From NCBI GenBank assembly GCA_000308255.3, contig HG326663.1:391522-455521 (forward strand): 64,000 bases of DNA, in the 5' to 3' direction. Origin of the DNA: Anaerococcus pacaensis 9403502. GTDB lineage: Bacteria > Bacillota > Clostridia > Tissierellales > Peptoniphilaceae. Of this stretch, positions 1 through 8,084 are shown piece after piece; positions within the stretch are counted from its first letter, which is position 1; each line of letters opens with the position of its first letter. A program made the position numbers and the translations under genes. The notes beneath the pieces are model-generated. The model did not search any database, was not told the origin of the DNA, and worked only from the letters and a program-made list of their open reading frames with translations.

Positions 1-1862
1 TTGATTAGTATTGCGTCTATATCTTCACGGCTGAATTCTTCAATTTCCTCTTCCTCAGCGGCCTTGGTTACTTGAATCATTTCGCCGATATTTTTTCTAA
101 TGGTGGTTGGTGTGATGCCATTTTCTCTGTTGAATTCTTCTTGGATTTCGCGGCGACGGGCTGTCTCATCGATAGCTTTTTGCATTGATTTGGTGATTTG
201 GTCGCCGTACATGATTACCTTGCCCTCAGAGTTACGAGCGGCACGGCCTATGGTTTGGATGAGGGAAGTTTCACTTCTGAGGAAGCCTTCCTTGTCTGCA
301 TCTAGTATTGCAATGAGCGATACTTCTGGGATATCTAGACCTTCACGAAGGAGGTTGATACCTACGAGTACATCAAATTCACCCAGACGAAGCTCACGGA
401 TAATTTCCGAACGCTCTATGGTTTTGATATCAGAGTGGAGGTATTTTACCTTGATACCATTGCTGGTCAAATAGGTGGTTAGGTCCTCGGCCATTTTTTT
501 AGTAAGGGTAGTAACTAAAGTCCTATCGCCCTTTTCTATTGTTTGATTAATCTCAGCTATGAGGTCGTCAATTTGATTTTCTGTAGGGCGGACTTCTACT
601 ATCGGATCTAGTAGGCCTGTTGGGCGGATGATTTGGTCAACCATTTCACCATTTGTCTTCTCTTTTTCATATGGGCCAGGGGTGGCTGATACATAGACAG
701 CCTGGCCAATTAAGTCTTCAAATTCATTGAACTTTAGAGGTCTATTATCAAGGGCTGATGGCAATCTAAAGCCATAGTCCACTAGGTTTTGTTTTCTACT
801 CCTGTCCCCTTCATACATACCACCTACTTGTGGGATGGATACGTGGGACTCATCGACCATGAGGATGAAATCATCTGGGAAATAGTCGATTAGGGTGTAT
901 GGCCTAGAGCCTGCTGGCCTATTTGATAAGTGGCGTGAATAGTTTTCGATACCTGAACAAAAGCCAATTTCTCTTAGCATCTCAAGGTCATATCTGGTAC
1001 GTTGTTCGAGTCTTTGAGCTTCTAGAAGTTTGTTCTCGCGGTTTAGCTCTTCTAAGCGTTCTTCAAGCTCTTGTTCGATTGAAATAATAGCTCGGTCTGT
1101 CTTCTCGCTGGTTGTCGCATAGTGGCTGGCTGGATAAATATATCCATGGGTTAACTTTGCAGTTACCTTGCCTGTGAGCGAATCAAATTCTGATATGTCT
1201 TCGATTTCATCTCCAAAAAACTCTATACGGATAGCCTTTTGGTCAAAGCCAGCTGGGAAAATATCTAGTATATCGCCGCGGCGCCTAAAGGTACCACGGT
1301 CAAAATCTATGTCATTTCTCACATATTGGACATCGATAAGTCTCCTCATGACCTCTTCTGGAGCTATCTCTTGGCCAGGCCTTAGAGAAACTACTAGTTC
1401 CTTATAGTCAATCGGATCCCCTAGGCCATAGATACAAGAAACAGATGCCACAATGATTACATCTCGGCGCTCAAATAAGGCCATAGTAGCACTATGGCGC
1501 ATCTTATCTATTTCATCATTTATCGAACTATCCTTGGCTATGTAGGTATCAGTTGCCGCTACATAGGCCTCAGGTTGGTAATAATCGTAGTAGCTTACGA
1601 AGTATTCTACAGCATTGTCCGGGAAAAATTCCTTAAATTCTGTAAAAAGCTGGTAAGCGAGTGTCTTGTTGTGGGCAAGGACCAGTGTTGGCCTTTGCAC
1701 ACGTTCTATAATATTGGCCATGGTAAAGGTCTTACCAGAGCCAGTCACCCCGCGGAGGATCTGGTCGGTCTTGCCAGATTCTAGGCCAGCTACCAATTTA
1801 TCGATAGCTGCTGGCTGGTCCCCCTTGGGTTTATAATTAGAATTTATCTCAAATTTATTCAT
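1..1862 (-). CDS. uvrB: UvrABC excision nuclease subunit B (3' end outside window)
   Basis: Damage-verifying helicase-like subunit of nucleotide excision repair; UvrA loads it on DNA and UvrC then incises. The ATG at 1860-1862 opens [20 protein letters not shown], followed by the Walker A motif GVTGSGKT, both typical of UvrB. About 620 codons are present, so only the C-terminal 40 or so residues (the UvrC-binding UVR domain) are missing at the window edge. The start is preceded by AAAGGAAGTG. It is transcribed away from the small membrane-protein genes, and a plausible promoter lies at 1911-1938. The frame shows no disruption. Identity is secure from the N-terminus and the DNA-repair helicase character of the rest. 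Confidence 0.95.
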   Translation of the reverse strand, partial: MNKFEINSNYKPKGDQPAAIDKLVAGLESGKTDQILRGVTGSGKTFTMANIIERVQRPTLVLAHNKTLAYQLFTEFKEFFPDNAVEYFVSYYDYYQPEAYVAATDTYIAKDSSINDEIDKMRHSATMALFERRDVIIVASVSCIYGLGDPIDYKELVVSLRPGQEIAPEEVMRRLIDVQYVRNDIDFDRGTFRRRGDILDIFPAGFDQKAIRIEFFGDEIEDISEFDSLTGKVTAKLTHGYIYPASHYATTSEKTDRAIISIEQELEERLEELNRENKLLEAQRLEQRTRYDLEMLREIGFCSGIENYSRHLSNRPAGSRPYTLIDYFPDDFILMVDESHVSIPQVGGMYEGDRSRKQNLVDYGFRLPSALDNRPLKFNEFEDLIGQAVYVSATPGPYEKEKTNGEMVDQIIRPTGLLDPIVEVRPTENQIDDLIAEINQTIEKGDRTLVTTLTKKMAEDLTTYLTSNGIKVKYLHSDIKTIERSEIIRELRLGEFDVLVGINLLREGLDIPEVSLIAILDADKEGFLRSETSLIQTIGRAARNSEGKVIMYGDQITKSMQKAIDETARRREIQEEFNRENGITPTTIRKNIGEMIQVTKAAEEEEIEEFSREDIDAILI

Positions 1863-1910
1863 AAACACTTCCTTTATTACAAGTGTAAATTATCATTGGG
1901 TCCATATATA

Positions 1911-1938
1911 AATATACACGTATTTGTTTAAATTTCAA
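1911..1938 (-). promoter_or_regulatory. Probable uvrB promoter
   Basis: On the minus strand TTGAAA (1933-1938) and TATATT (1911-1916) are separated by 16 bases, about 50 bases upstream of the uvrB ATG. It is a reasonable sigma-A match; I see no LexA-type box beside it. Confidence 0.4.
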
Positions 1939-1963
1939 TTATTATGAGGTCTATGCAGGGCAT

Positions 1964-1987
1964 AAAAAAAAGCCCCGCTTGGGGCTA
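1964..1987 (-). terminator. Intrinsic terminator after the small membrane-protein operon
   Basis: On the minus strand AGCCCC-AAGC-GGGGCT (1971-1986) is followed by an unbroken T run of eight. It lies a few bases past the stop of the 60-residue protein gene and is a textbook intrinsic terminator. Confidence 0.85.
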
Positions 1988-1990
1988 ATA

Positions 1991-2173
1991 TTAGTTCTGA
2001 TTCTTTGATTTATCGGCTATGGCGAGTAATAGATTTGCTCCACCAAATAGCCATAATAGTGACTGGAACAATCTTAGATTATCAAAAGCTGGTACGAATT
2101 TTAAAATCAAGGCTATGACTATACAAACTAAGCCAGTGATAATCCTTATTCTTCTTTTTTCTTCATTATTCAT
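1991..2173 (-). CDS. Small two-helix membrane protein, 60 aa
   Basis: Not a family I recognise. A charged N-terminus (NNEEKRRIR) is followed by two hydrophobic segments, about residues 10-27 and 36-52, and a hydrophilic tail. The ribosome site GAGGTGG lies a few bases before the ATG. It is the last gene of a run of tiny membrane-protein genes on the minus strand (65, 51 and 60 residues) and ends at a strong terminator. The basic start followed by paired helices resembles its neighbours, which suggests one diverged family. Function unknown. Confidence 0.6.
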   Translation of the reverse strand: MNNEEKRRIRIITGLVCIVIALILKFVPAFDNLRLFQSLLWLFGGANLLLAIADKSKNQN

Positions 2174-2189
2174 ACGACCACCTCTACGC

Positions 2190-2345
2190 TCATTTTATAA
2201 AAGGCAAATCGTATTTGGCCCCATAGGCCACAAGCCCACCTAGGACTGTAAATATTGCCCCTAATAAGTAGTCGCCAGTAGTAAGCCCATAATAAGCAGC
2301 CATCACTATTAGCATCAATCCAATTATCATAAATCTTTTTTCCAT
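2190..2345 (-). CDS. Small membrane protein, 51 aa
   Basis: Short frame starting MEKRFMIIGLMLIVMAAYYG and ending YDLPFIK. It has two hydrophobic stretches (about residues 5-20 and 27-42) around a short polar loop. It begins 3 bases after the stop of the 65-residue gene upstream and ends 16 bases before the 60-residue gene, so the three are probably co-transcribed. No family recognised. Tight spacing and its hydrophobic pattern support a real gene, but at this length it is only a moderate call. Confidence 0.5.
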   Translation of the reverse strand: MEKRFMIIGLMLIVMAAYYGLTTGDYLLGAIFTVLGGLVAYGAKYDLPFIK

Positions 2346-2348
2346 CAT

Positions 2349-2546
2349 TTATCTCCCAAATTTAAAATCATCTTCCATAAAATTATCATCACCAGAAAGG
2401 CCTGTTGCCTTATCTGCTATAAAAAATGTAACCACTCCTCCAAAGACCATGACCAAGGCAAAGATGGTTTCTCCTATGAGATATAGCATAATCCCAAGGA
2501 GTAAAAAGCAAACTGCCATGATGCGTATCTTTTGTTTTTGACTCAT
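2349..2546 (-). CDS. Small membrane protein, 65 aa (copy 1 of a duplicated gene)
   Basis: Starts MSQKQKIRIMAVCFLLLGIM, with two hydrophobic segments (about 7-24 and 28-46) and an acidic C-terminal tail. A nearly identical protein is encoded at 5800-5997; the first 46 residues differ by only a couple of positions while the tails have diverged. The flanking DNA is shared too, so this is a recent segmental duplication rather than a conserved fold. No function can be assigned. The conserved reading frame in both copies supports coding capacity. Confidence 0.6.
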   Translation of the reverse strand: MSQKQKIRIMAVCFLLLGIMLYLIGETIFALVMVFGGVVTFFIADKATGLSGDDNFMEDDFKFGR

Positions 2547-2721
2547 ATCTACCCTCTATTCCTTTTACTATGATTTTACCGCATTTTAAAAGACCTCCCA
2601 AGAGGGAAGCCTCGTTTTACTTATCTAGAGGTTTGATTTTGGCTTTTGAAGGCAGCTACTAAGAATAGTATAGCTACAATTAGTGAGATAATTGCCCACA
2701 TGGTATCTTGTCTTTGAAAAC
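2447..2721. repeat. Duplicated 275-bp segment, copy 1
   Basis: This segment matches 5898-6172 without an indel (constant offset 3451) and with about five differences. It covers the first part of the 65-aa gene, a terminator and most of the 54-aa gene. The two copies flank the first metal-efflux locus in direct orientation, so recombination between them could excise arsR-HMA-ATPase. Confidence 0.85.
2585..2613 (-). terminator. Terminator between two small membrane-protein genes (copy 1)
   Basis: On the minus strand GGCTTCCC-TCTT-GGGAGGTC (2592-2611, two G-T pairs) precedes TTTT. It sits between the 54-aa and 65-aa genes and is duplicated unchanged at 6036-6064. Confidence 0.6.
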
Positions 2722-2785
2722 TTAAGAGGGCTACTACTAGAAAAATTATTCCTACGATGATTCTAATTACTTTACTACTTTCCAT
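2621..2785 (-). CDS. Small membrane protein, 54 aa (copy 1 of a duplicated gene)
   Basis: Begins MESSKVIRIIVGIIFLVVAL and contains two hydrophobic segments (about 6-22 and 29-45) followed by a short polar tail. A close paralogue is encoded at 6072-6236; the second half is nearly identical, the first half has drifted with mostly conservative changes. That pattern (IRII/IRIV, VGII/VGVI) suggests protein-level selection. No known family or function. A terminator follows directly. Confidence 0.55.
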   Translation of the reverse strand: MESSKVIRIIVGIIFLVVALLSFQRQDTMWAIISLIVAILFLVAAFKSQNQTSR

Positions 2786-2886
2786 AAAATTTCCTTAATC
2801 TAATATAATCTTTATACTCAAAATTATAGTACCAATTAGAATGATTTTATAGCTAATCGTATGGTCTAAGTTTTTAATTTAGCCTA

Positions 2887-2938
2887 TTGACAGATAAATG
2901 TCATATGATATAATGAACATATGAACACATATTCATTT
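2887..2938 (+). promoter_or_regulatory. Promoter and SmtB/CzrA-type operator of the first metal-efflux operon
   Basis: TTGACA (2887-2892), 16 bases, TATAAT (2909-2914): a consensus promoter. Just downstream lies ATATGA-N8-TCATTT (2919-2938). The same 6-8-6 inverted repeat stands at the same place after two other promoters (8186-8205 and 8889-8908). The form matches the TGAA...TTCA operators known for ArsR/SmtB metal sensors, so repression by the product of the next gene or its paralogue is expected. Confidence 0.8.
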
Positions 2939-2993
2939 ATTTAAAGGAGGTTAAATGTATGAATCGATAAAAAATGCTAGACTTTAAGATATA

Positions 2994-3257
2994 ATGGAGA
3001 TTTCAGACCTATTTAAGGTTTTTGCAGATTCTACTAGACTTAGAATCCTCCATAAGCTTTTTAATAGGCCTATAAGTGTAGGAGTCATAGCAGAGGCTCT
3101 TTATATGAGCCAATCAGCTATTTGCCACCAGCTTAAATATCTAAAGGATAGCAACCTAGTAAAATCAGAAAGAAATGGCAAGTCTATATATTATTCACTT
3201 GCTGATAATCATATAAAGACAATTTTTAAGACAGGATTAGAACATATTAAAGAATAG
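2994..3257 (+). CDS. ArsR/SmtB-family metal-sensing repressor, N-terminally disrupted
   Basis: Winged-helix repressor with the recognition segment SQSAICHQLKYLK. The C-terminal helix carries D-x-H-x10-H-x2-E (LADNHIK...LEHIKE), the alpha-5 zinc site of SmtB/CzrA; the N-terminal cysteines used by CadC are absent, so zinc (or cobalt) sensing is likeliest. Odd start: the strong site AAAGGAGG (2943-2950) serves an ATG at 2955, but that frame hits TAA after ten codons (2985-2987), and the ATG at 2994 lies in the same frame with no good ribosome site. Alignment with the paralogue at 8222 shows that 2994 falls inside the first helix. Either a nonsense mutation or a leader peptide with translational restart. 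Confidence 0.75.
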   Translation: MEISDLFKVFADSTRLRILHKLFNRPISVGVIAEALYMSQSAICHQLKYLKDSNLVKSERNGKSIYYSLADNHIKTIFKTGLEHIKE

Positions 3258-3266
3258 GAGAATATA

Positions 3267-3491
3267 ATGAAAGTAAAATACAAAGTAGAAAGTGATGACC
3301 TATGTCCAAATTGTGCAGCAAAGATTGAAGAGGCTGTTAAGAAAATTGATGGAGTAAATGATGCCAACCTATCATTCCTAACTTTGAAGCTAAAGATGGA
3401 ATTAGCTGATGGTGCTGATGAAGATGCTATCTTTGATGAGGCTAATAGACTTGCTGATAAACTTGAGCCAGGGACTGTCTTAGTGAGGTAG
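3267..3491 (+). CDS. Free-standing heavy-metal-associated (HMA) domain protein
   Basis: A 74-residue beta-alpha-beta-beta-alpha-beta HMA domain with the metal ligands in DLCPNCAAKIE (Cys13 and Cys16), where most relatives have GMxCxxC. It probably carries Zn(II)/Cd(II) in the cytosol and hands it to the ATPase encoded 3 bases downstream, which lacks the usual N-terminal HMA domain. It sits 9 bases after arsR in the same operon. A paralogue with the same motif is at 8519-8746. Domain identity is firm; the metal and the hand-off are inference from context. Confidence 0.85.
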   Translation: MKVKYKVESDDLCPNCAAKIEEAVKKIDGVNDANLSFLTLKLKMELADGADEDAIFDEANRLADKLEPGTVLVR

Positions 3492-3494
3492 GAT

Positions 3495-5342
3495 ATGTTT
3501 GAGTCTATGACAGATGCTCACAAAAAGGAGCTTAGTAAACTTATAGCTATAGGTATTTTTACTGCTATATTAGCAGTATTAAGGAATAATATAGGTGAAA
3601 GTATATGGATTGTGGGTGGGTTTTTATTAGCCTACTTGCTATCCGCATGGAATGTTTTGATAAAAGGGTTTAAGGGAATCATCCGTGGCCAGGCCATGGA
3701 TGAAAACTTCCTTTTGTCTATAGCATCAATTGCAGCCTTCATCCTAGGCCAATATATAGAAGCAATTGCTGTAATACTTTTTTATAATTTTGGTGATTTA
3801 TTTGAAAATATAGCAAGCCATAAGTCCCGCCAAAACATAGAAGGACTCCTAGACTTAGTGCCTGATGTGGCCAATAAGGTAAACCCAGATGGTTCTACTA
3901 CAGAAATCGACCTAGATGATGTAGAAGTAGGAGATATCCTCCTGGTTCGTGATGGTGAGAAAATTGGCGTGGATGGTGTCGTTATAGAAGGCCATGGTCT
4001 ACTTGATACATCTTCTGTTACTGGAGAATCCATGCCAGTAGAAGCCGAAGTAGGGTCTGAGATTATATCTTCATCTCTTCTTACTGAAGGGATTATCAAA
4101 ATGGAAGCTAAGAAAGAATTTGATGATTCCGTTGCTGCAAAGATTATGGAGATTATAGAAGATTCCGCAGAAAGTAAATCTCAAAGTGAAAAAATGGTAA
4201 CAAGATTTGCCAGAGTCTATACCCCAATTGTTGTAGCTATTGCGCTTATAGTAGCGATTATCCCTCCCCTATTTTTTGGAGGAGATTGGTATGACTCTAT
4301 ATTCTTGGCAGCTACATTTTTAGTAATATCATGCCCATGTGCCCTAGTACTATCAGTCCCACTAAGCTTTATGTCAGGCCTTGGCCTAGCTAGTGAAAAT
4401 GGCATCCTTATAAAAGGAAGCCAGTATTTTGAAGGACTAAAGAATGCCAAAGTCCTATTATCCGACAAAACCGGAACCCTCACTACAGGGAATTTCAAAG
4501 TAAAAGATATAGAATATTTTACTGACCATGATAGGGAAAAAATCCTCGATTATATATACAATATCGAGCTAATGAGTACCCATCCTATAGCAAAAGGGAT
4601 AGTAGAAAGTCTAGACCGTGATGAAAAACATGATTTGTTTGAAGAAGTGACCAATGAAAAGGGCCTTGGTGTAAGAGCTACTAGCAAGGATGGCGACCTA
4701 ATCAAGATAGGTTCTGCTAGATTTGTTGGCTATGATGGAGAAGAAAATGACAGAGCAATATATGTCTCTATAGATGACAAGCTTGCTGCAAAGGTAATAA
4801 TCGAAGATGAAATCAAAGACCAATCATTTGAAACTATAGAAGATCTTCACAACCATTTTGAAAATATAGCTGTAGTATCAGGCGATGGCAAAAATGCAGT
4901 TGAAGAAACAGCCAAAGAACTTGGCCTAGATGACTACTACGCAGAAGTCATGCCAGACCAGAAGCTAGAAATTATGAAAGGCTACCAAGATAAAGGACTT
5001 CCTACAGTCTTTGTAGGAGATGGTATCAACGACGCCCCAGTCCTTACCAATGCAGATGTTGGTATATCAATGGGAGAAACAGCATCTGACCTTGCTATAG
5101 AATCATCCGATATACTCATAGTTAACGGAGAATTTAGCCAGATGAGCAAGCTAATGAAAATCTCAGACCTTACCAATAGGACAGTAAGACAAAACGTGAC
5201 TTTCATAATGGCTGTCAAAATAGGAATCCTAATAGCAGGACTACTAGGCTATGCAAATATGTGGCTAGCAATATTTGGAGATGTAGGAGTTACAATAATA
5301 GCAGTCCTATGGTCTATGAGAATATTGAGAAGTAAATTGTAG
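3495..5342 (+). CDS. Zinc/cadmium-type P1B heavy-metal-translocating ATPase
   Basis: Membrane pump exporting divalent soft metals with ATP. Visible are TGES (about 176-179), the transmembrane metal site CPCALVLSVP (CPC 280-282), DKTGTLT with phosphorylated Asp324, the nucleotide-site HP (363-364) and GDGINDAP. CPC-x4-S-x-P, an N...K pair in the next helix (NVTFIMAVK) and DVG in the last helix are the P1B-2 (Zn/Cd/Pb) signature. At 615 residues it is shorter than ZntA/CadA because it starts directly at the first membrane helices without an HMA domain; that domain is the separate upstream gene. Last gene of arsR-HMA-ATPase, followed by a terminator. A paralogue is at 8926-10836. Confidence 0.93.
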   Translation: MFESMTDAHKKELSKLIAIGIFTAILAVLRNNIGESIWIVGGFLLAYLLSAWNVLIKGFKGIIRGQAMDENFLLSIASIAAFILGQYIEAIAVILFYNFGDLFENIASHKSRQNIEGLLDLVPDVANKVNPDGSTTEIDLDDVEVGDILLVRDGEKIGVDGVVIEGHGLLDTSSVTGESMPVEAEVGSEIISSSLLTEGIIKMEAKKEFDDSVAAKIMEIIEDSAESKSQSEKMVTRFARVYTPIVVAIALIVAIIPPLFFGGDWYDSIFLAATFLVISCPCALVLSVPLSFMSGLGLASENGILIKGSQYFEGLKNAKVLLSDKTGTLTTGNFKVKDIEYFTDHDREKILDYIYNIELMSTHPIAKGIVESLDRDEKHDLFEEVTNEKGLGVRATSKDGDLIKIGSARFVGYDGEENDRAIYVSIDDKLAAKVIIEDEIKDQSFETIEDLHNHFENIAVVSGDGKNAVEETAKELGLDDYYAEVMPDQKLEIMKGYQDKGLPTVFVGDGINDAPVLTNADVGISMGETASDLAIESSDILIVNGEFSQMSKLMKISDLTNRTVRQNVTFIMAVKIGILIAGLLGYANMWLAIFGDVGVTIIAVLWSMRILRSKL

Positions 5343-5353
5343 CTTAAATAAAG

Positions 5354-5399
5354 GTGATATTGCAGAATAGGTAATTCTATTCTGCACATCACTTTTTTT
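5354..5399 (+). terminator. Terminator of the first metal-efflux operon
   Basis: GCAGAATAG (5362-5370) pairs perfectly with CTATTCTGC (5377-5385), and an outer GTGAT/ATCAC extends the stem to 5354-5392. Seven T residues follow. Confidence 0.75.
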
Positions 5400-5799
5400 C
5401 TATTCTCGGACTTTTGCAACAGCCCCTTAAGTCTAACTTTATGGGGTCACCTTAAGTTTTAAAGCTAACGGGGATATTAATATACTAGGGAAAACAAGAC
5501 TTGAGCCTTAAATTTCTCTTATCTTTTTCTTTGACTATAGGTTGCCCCAATAGCTTTCAAGCCAACCATCAAAAATATAAGGGCAAAAAGTTGCTGGCCA
5601 TTGGCAAATAAAATATAAGCAATACCAAGCTGGTAGGACACCAAGCATTTTAATATCGATATTGTTCATAGGTAACTACTTTGTTTTGTTGTTCGTAAAT
5701 CATTACCCAATATCATTATAGTTTAATAGTTTTATCAAAAAACAACCCCTGCTAAATTAAGCTCGGGATTGTTTAAGTTGTAGATATTAAATACATTTT
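5400..5799. other. Gene-poor interval with remnants
   Basis: No intact gene seen. The first part carries GGACTTTTGCAACAGCCCC, resembling the end of an insertion element, but no partner end was found. A short open frame for a membrane segment lies on the minus strand at 5519-5644 (listed separately). The rest is AT-rich spacer downstream of the 65-aa gene at 5800-5997. Confidence 0.5.
5519..5644 (-). pseudogene. Possible remnant of a small membrane protein
   Basis: Minus-strand frame of 41 codons from a TTG, containing a hydrophobic stretch (YQLGIAYILFANGQQLFALI) and ending TYSQRKR. Upstream the same frame is closed by TGA, and an ATG in another frame (MNNIDIKML) suggests a frameshifted start. 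The hydrophobic-then-basic layout resembles the small membrane proteins nearby. Could be a short real gene or chance. Confidence 0.3.
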
Positions 5800-5997
5800 T
5801 TACCTGCTATAGGCAAAATTATCATCCATAAAGTCATCGCTTGACCCATCCTTACTTGCCTTATCAGCAATTAGGAAGGTAACTACTCCGCCAAATACCA
5901 TGACCAAGGCAAAGATGGTTTCTCCTCTGAGATATAGCATGATCCCAAGGAGTAAAAAGCAAACTGCCATGATGCGTATCTTTTGTTTTTGACTCAT
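5800..5997 (-). CDS. Small membrane protein, 65 aa (copy 2)
   Basis: Paralogue of the protein at 2349-2546: same start (MSQKQKIRIMAVCFLLLGIM) and helices, with an unrelated acidic tail (DGSSDDFMDDNFAYSR). The N-terminal two thirds lie in the duplicated block 5898-6172; the tail lies outside it yet keeps the same length and acidic character. No function known. It lies behind the ABC exporter genes at 6249-8071, separated from them by the 54-aa gene and a terminator. Confidence 0.6.
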   Translation of the reverse strand: MSQKQKIRIMAVCFLLLGIMLYLRGETIFALVMVFGGVVTFLIADKASKDGSSDDFMDDNFAYSR

Positions 5998-6172
5998 ATC
6001 TACCCTCTATTCCTTTTACTATGATTTTACCGCATTTTAAAAGACCTCCCAAGAGGGAAGCCTCGTTTTACTTATCTAGGGGTTTGATTTGGGCTTTTGA
6101 AGGCAGCTACTAAAAATAGTATAGCTACAATTAGTGAGATAATTGCCCACATGGTATCTTGTCTTTGAAAAC
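5898..6172. repeat. Duplicated 275-bp segment, copy 2
   Basis: Direct repeat of 2447-2721 without indels and with about five substitutions, covering parts of two small membrane-protein genes and the terminator between them. Confidence 0.85.
6036..6064 (-). terminator. Terminator between two small membrane-protein genes (copy 2)
   Basis: Identical hairpin to that at 2585-2613 (stem 6043-6050 with 6055-6062 on the plus strand), followed on the minus strand by a short T run. Confidence 0.6.
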
Positions 6173-6236
6173 CCAGGATAGATACTACTAAAAATATAAC
6201 TCCTACAACGATTCTGATAATTTTTGTACTTTCCAT
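6072..6236 (-). CDS. Small membrane protein, 54 aa (copy 2)
   Basis: Starts MESTKIIRIVVGVIFLVVSI and ends SPNQTPR; two hydrophobic segments as in the copy at 2621-2785. It begins 12 bases after the ABC permease stop codon, so it is probably the third gene of that operon, and a terminator follows. Amino-acid changes relative to copy 1 are largely conservative (Ile/Val, Leu/Ile), consistent with a functional peptide. Role unknown; co-transcription hints at a link with the exporter. Confidence 0.55.
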   Translation of the reverse strand: MESTKIIRIVVGVIFLVVSILGFQRQDTMWAIISLIVAILFLVAAFKSPNQTPR

Positions 6237-6248
6237 AGTTCAACCTTT

Positions 6249-7364
6249 CTATAAAATATTTACTACGACAAATCCTAGCAAAAAGGCGATAATCCCAAGG
6301 ATATACTTCCTCGGATGCTTCCACACCTCAGTTGTTGTCTTCTTATTCTTAATCGGGTGATTAGTTTCTAAATAATAGGCCCCTAAAGTTTCAAATACGA
6401 CAAGGCCTATTATAAGAATGATGATTTTAAGGCTAAGCTCATTCCAAAATAGTCCTACTATTATCAAATGAACTAAGATGTAATAGGCTATGATCATTTT
6501 AAAATAATCTTTGGCAAGTGACTTATGGGTTGCTGGCAAAAGAGCCTTATATGTATTGATGTCAGTTTCAGTGGAAAGGACCGTCATTAATGGGGTGTTT
6601 ATTGTGGCCACCATCAGAGCCAAAGGCAGGCCCATTTCATTTGGAAATGCTAAGCCTAGGATTATTATCATAATGATGAGGCCAGCTGTATTTATGATGT
6701 AGACTTTTTCACTGATGATAAATTTAAGGAAGTAGTTACTTATCTTTATTTGTGACATCTTCCCTGCTGATGAGCTAGTAAAATAAACTTCATTTAAAAA
6801 ATTTGTCTTGATAACAAAAAGGTAAGAAGCAACTATCACAAGACTAACTAGGTATAGTTTACTATTGATAATTAAATGGCTGCTTAGGACTAGAGCTAGG
6901 ATGCTTAGTACAATAGTCAAGAGCTTTTTCCCATTTGAAATATTTTGACTTACCCCCACGCTTGCTATGATGCAAATGATGGGACTTGCTATGATTAAAG
7001 ATATAAAATAGCTTATCGGCAAATTAAAAGCTATAAAGGCAACTAGCACGAGTAGCACTTTTCTTATCAAAGTATCAATTGTAATAGCCTCAATAAAGCC
7101 CAAATTTATCTCATTCCTATCTACCGGCAATTGATAATAGGCGCCGGTATTTTCTTTGGATGTGTAGGTCTTTACAAAATAATAAATATTAAAGGCCAGG
7201 GCGAAATAGATAAACAAAAGGCTAGCAAAACTTAGGCTGAGCTCGCCATAGGTTGGGTTGTTTTCGATAAAGGTTTGTAAAAGGACAAATAAGACTAGGC
7301 CAAATACTGCAGTTTTATAAACATCTCTCTTATCAATGAAATCTTTGAGAAATACCTTGTGCAT
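6249..7364 (-). CDS. ABC-2-type exporter permease
   Basis: A 371-residue integral membrane protein with about ten hydrophobic segments, a basic N-terminus (MHKVFLKDFIDKRDVYKT) and no other domain. It starts 2 bases after the stop of the ABC ATPase gene, so the two form a transporter. The loop PVDRNEINLGFIEA after the second helix group resembles ABC-2 permeases of bacitracin- or lantibiotic-resistance type exporters, but I cannot name a substrate. The pair lacks a histidine kinase neighbour of BceAB type. Confidence 0.75.
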   Translation of the reverse strand: MHKVFLKDFIDKRDVYKTAVFGLVLFVLLQTFIENNPTYGELSLSFASLLFIYFALAFNIYYFVKTYTSKENTGAYYQLPVDRNEINLGFIEAITIDTLIRKVLLVLVAFIAFNLPISYFISLIIASPIICIIASVGVSQNISNGKKLLTIVLSILALVLSSHLIINSKLYLVSLVIVASYLFVIKTNFLNEVYFTSSSAGKMSQIKISNYFLKFIISEKVYIINTAGLIIMIIILGLAFPNEMGLPLALMVATINTPLMTVLSTETDINTYKALLPATHKSLAKDYFKMIIAYYILVHLIIVGLFWNELSLKIIILIIGLVVFETLGAYYLETNHPIKNKKTTTEVWKHPRKYILGIIAFLLGFVVVNIL

Positions 7365-7366
7365 GG

Positions 7367-8071
7367 CTAACCCTCAAAGGCCCTAAGGATTTGATCTACA
7401 GTTAGGTCTTTATTTATAGACTTTTTAGCCGAAATCTTTCCCTTATCAAGCAAGAAATATGAATCGCAGGCCTCGTTGATGGACTCCAAGATATGAGTTG
7501 CCATAAGGATTGATCCATACTCTTTGTAACCCTTTATGAGTTTATATAAAAAGACTGTTGACTCAAAGTCTAGCCCATCTACAGGTTCATCTAGGATGAG
7601 AAGTGGTAATTTGAGTCCCATAGCTGCTATGATGAAAAATTTCTTTTTATTACCCATAGATAGTTCTTTGACTGGATAGGTCCTGTATTTTTCAAAATTA
7701 AAACCATCTATCATATAAGATTCAAAATTATCGTCGAATTCCCTGCCGTAGGCCTTATGTAAAAATTCATTGTACTCATCAAAGGTCCAATACTTAAAAG
7801 CATTATCCTCTGAAAATACTGCCATACGACCGAGTTTGAAGTTTTCATCATCAAAGCTAACTGCCTTGCCCCTATATGTAAAATTGCCTATGCTAAATTT
7901 GGGGTGTATATCTGTGATGGTCTTTATCAGCGTGGTCTTGCCCGACCCATTTGACCCAACCAGGGCTACTATTTCCTTGTTTTCAATCTCAAAACTCGCC
8001 CCATCTATGATATTTTCCCCATCCACATACCAGGATTTTAAGTTGTCTACTCTTATCAGTAAGTCATCCAT
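7367..8071 (-). CDS. ABC transporter ATP-binding protein
   Basis: Cytoplasmic ATPase energising the adjacent permease. Order of motifs: Walker A GSNGSGKTT, Q-loop region, signature LSMGNKKK (in place of LSGGQ), Walker B LLILDEPVDGLD, switch His in MATHI. The signature variant LSxGNKKK is usual in ABC-2 exporters of the BcrA/CcmA class. The frame is open to 8104, but AAGGAGG lies 6 bases before the ATG at 8069-8071, and the longer N-terminus runs through a tandem repeat, so I take 8071 as the start (234 residues). Forms an operon with 6249-7364. Confidence 0.88.
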   Translation of the reverse strand: MDDLLIRVDNLKSWYVDGENIIDGASFEIENKEIVALVGSNGSGKTTLIKTITDIHPKFSIGNFTYRGKAVSFDDENFKLGRMAVFSEDNAFKYWTFDEYNEFLHKAYGREFDDNFESYMIDGFNFEKYRTYPVKELSMGNKKKFFIIAAMGLKLPLLILDEPVDGLDFESTVFLYKLIKGYKEYGSILMATHILESINEACDSYFLLDKGKISAKKSINKDLTVDQILRAFEG

Positions 8072-8084
8072 TCTTTTCCTCCTT

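Noticed and set aside
2410..2601. Minus-strand frames of about 62 residues at 2410-2601 and 5864-6052
   Set aside because: They overlap the duplicated 65-aa gene in another frame and run through a terminator; both exist only because the DNA is duplicated.
5400..5460. Insertion-sequence end (TTTGCAACAGCCCC)
   Set aside because: A resemblance only; no matching inverted end or transposase was found nearby.
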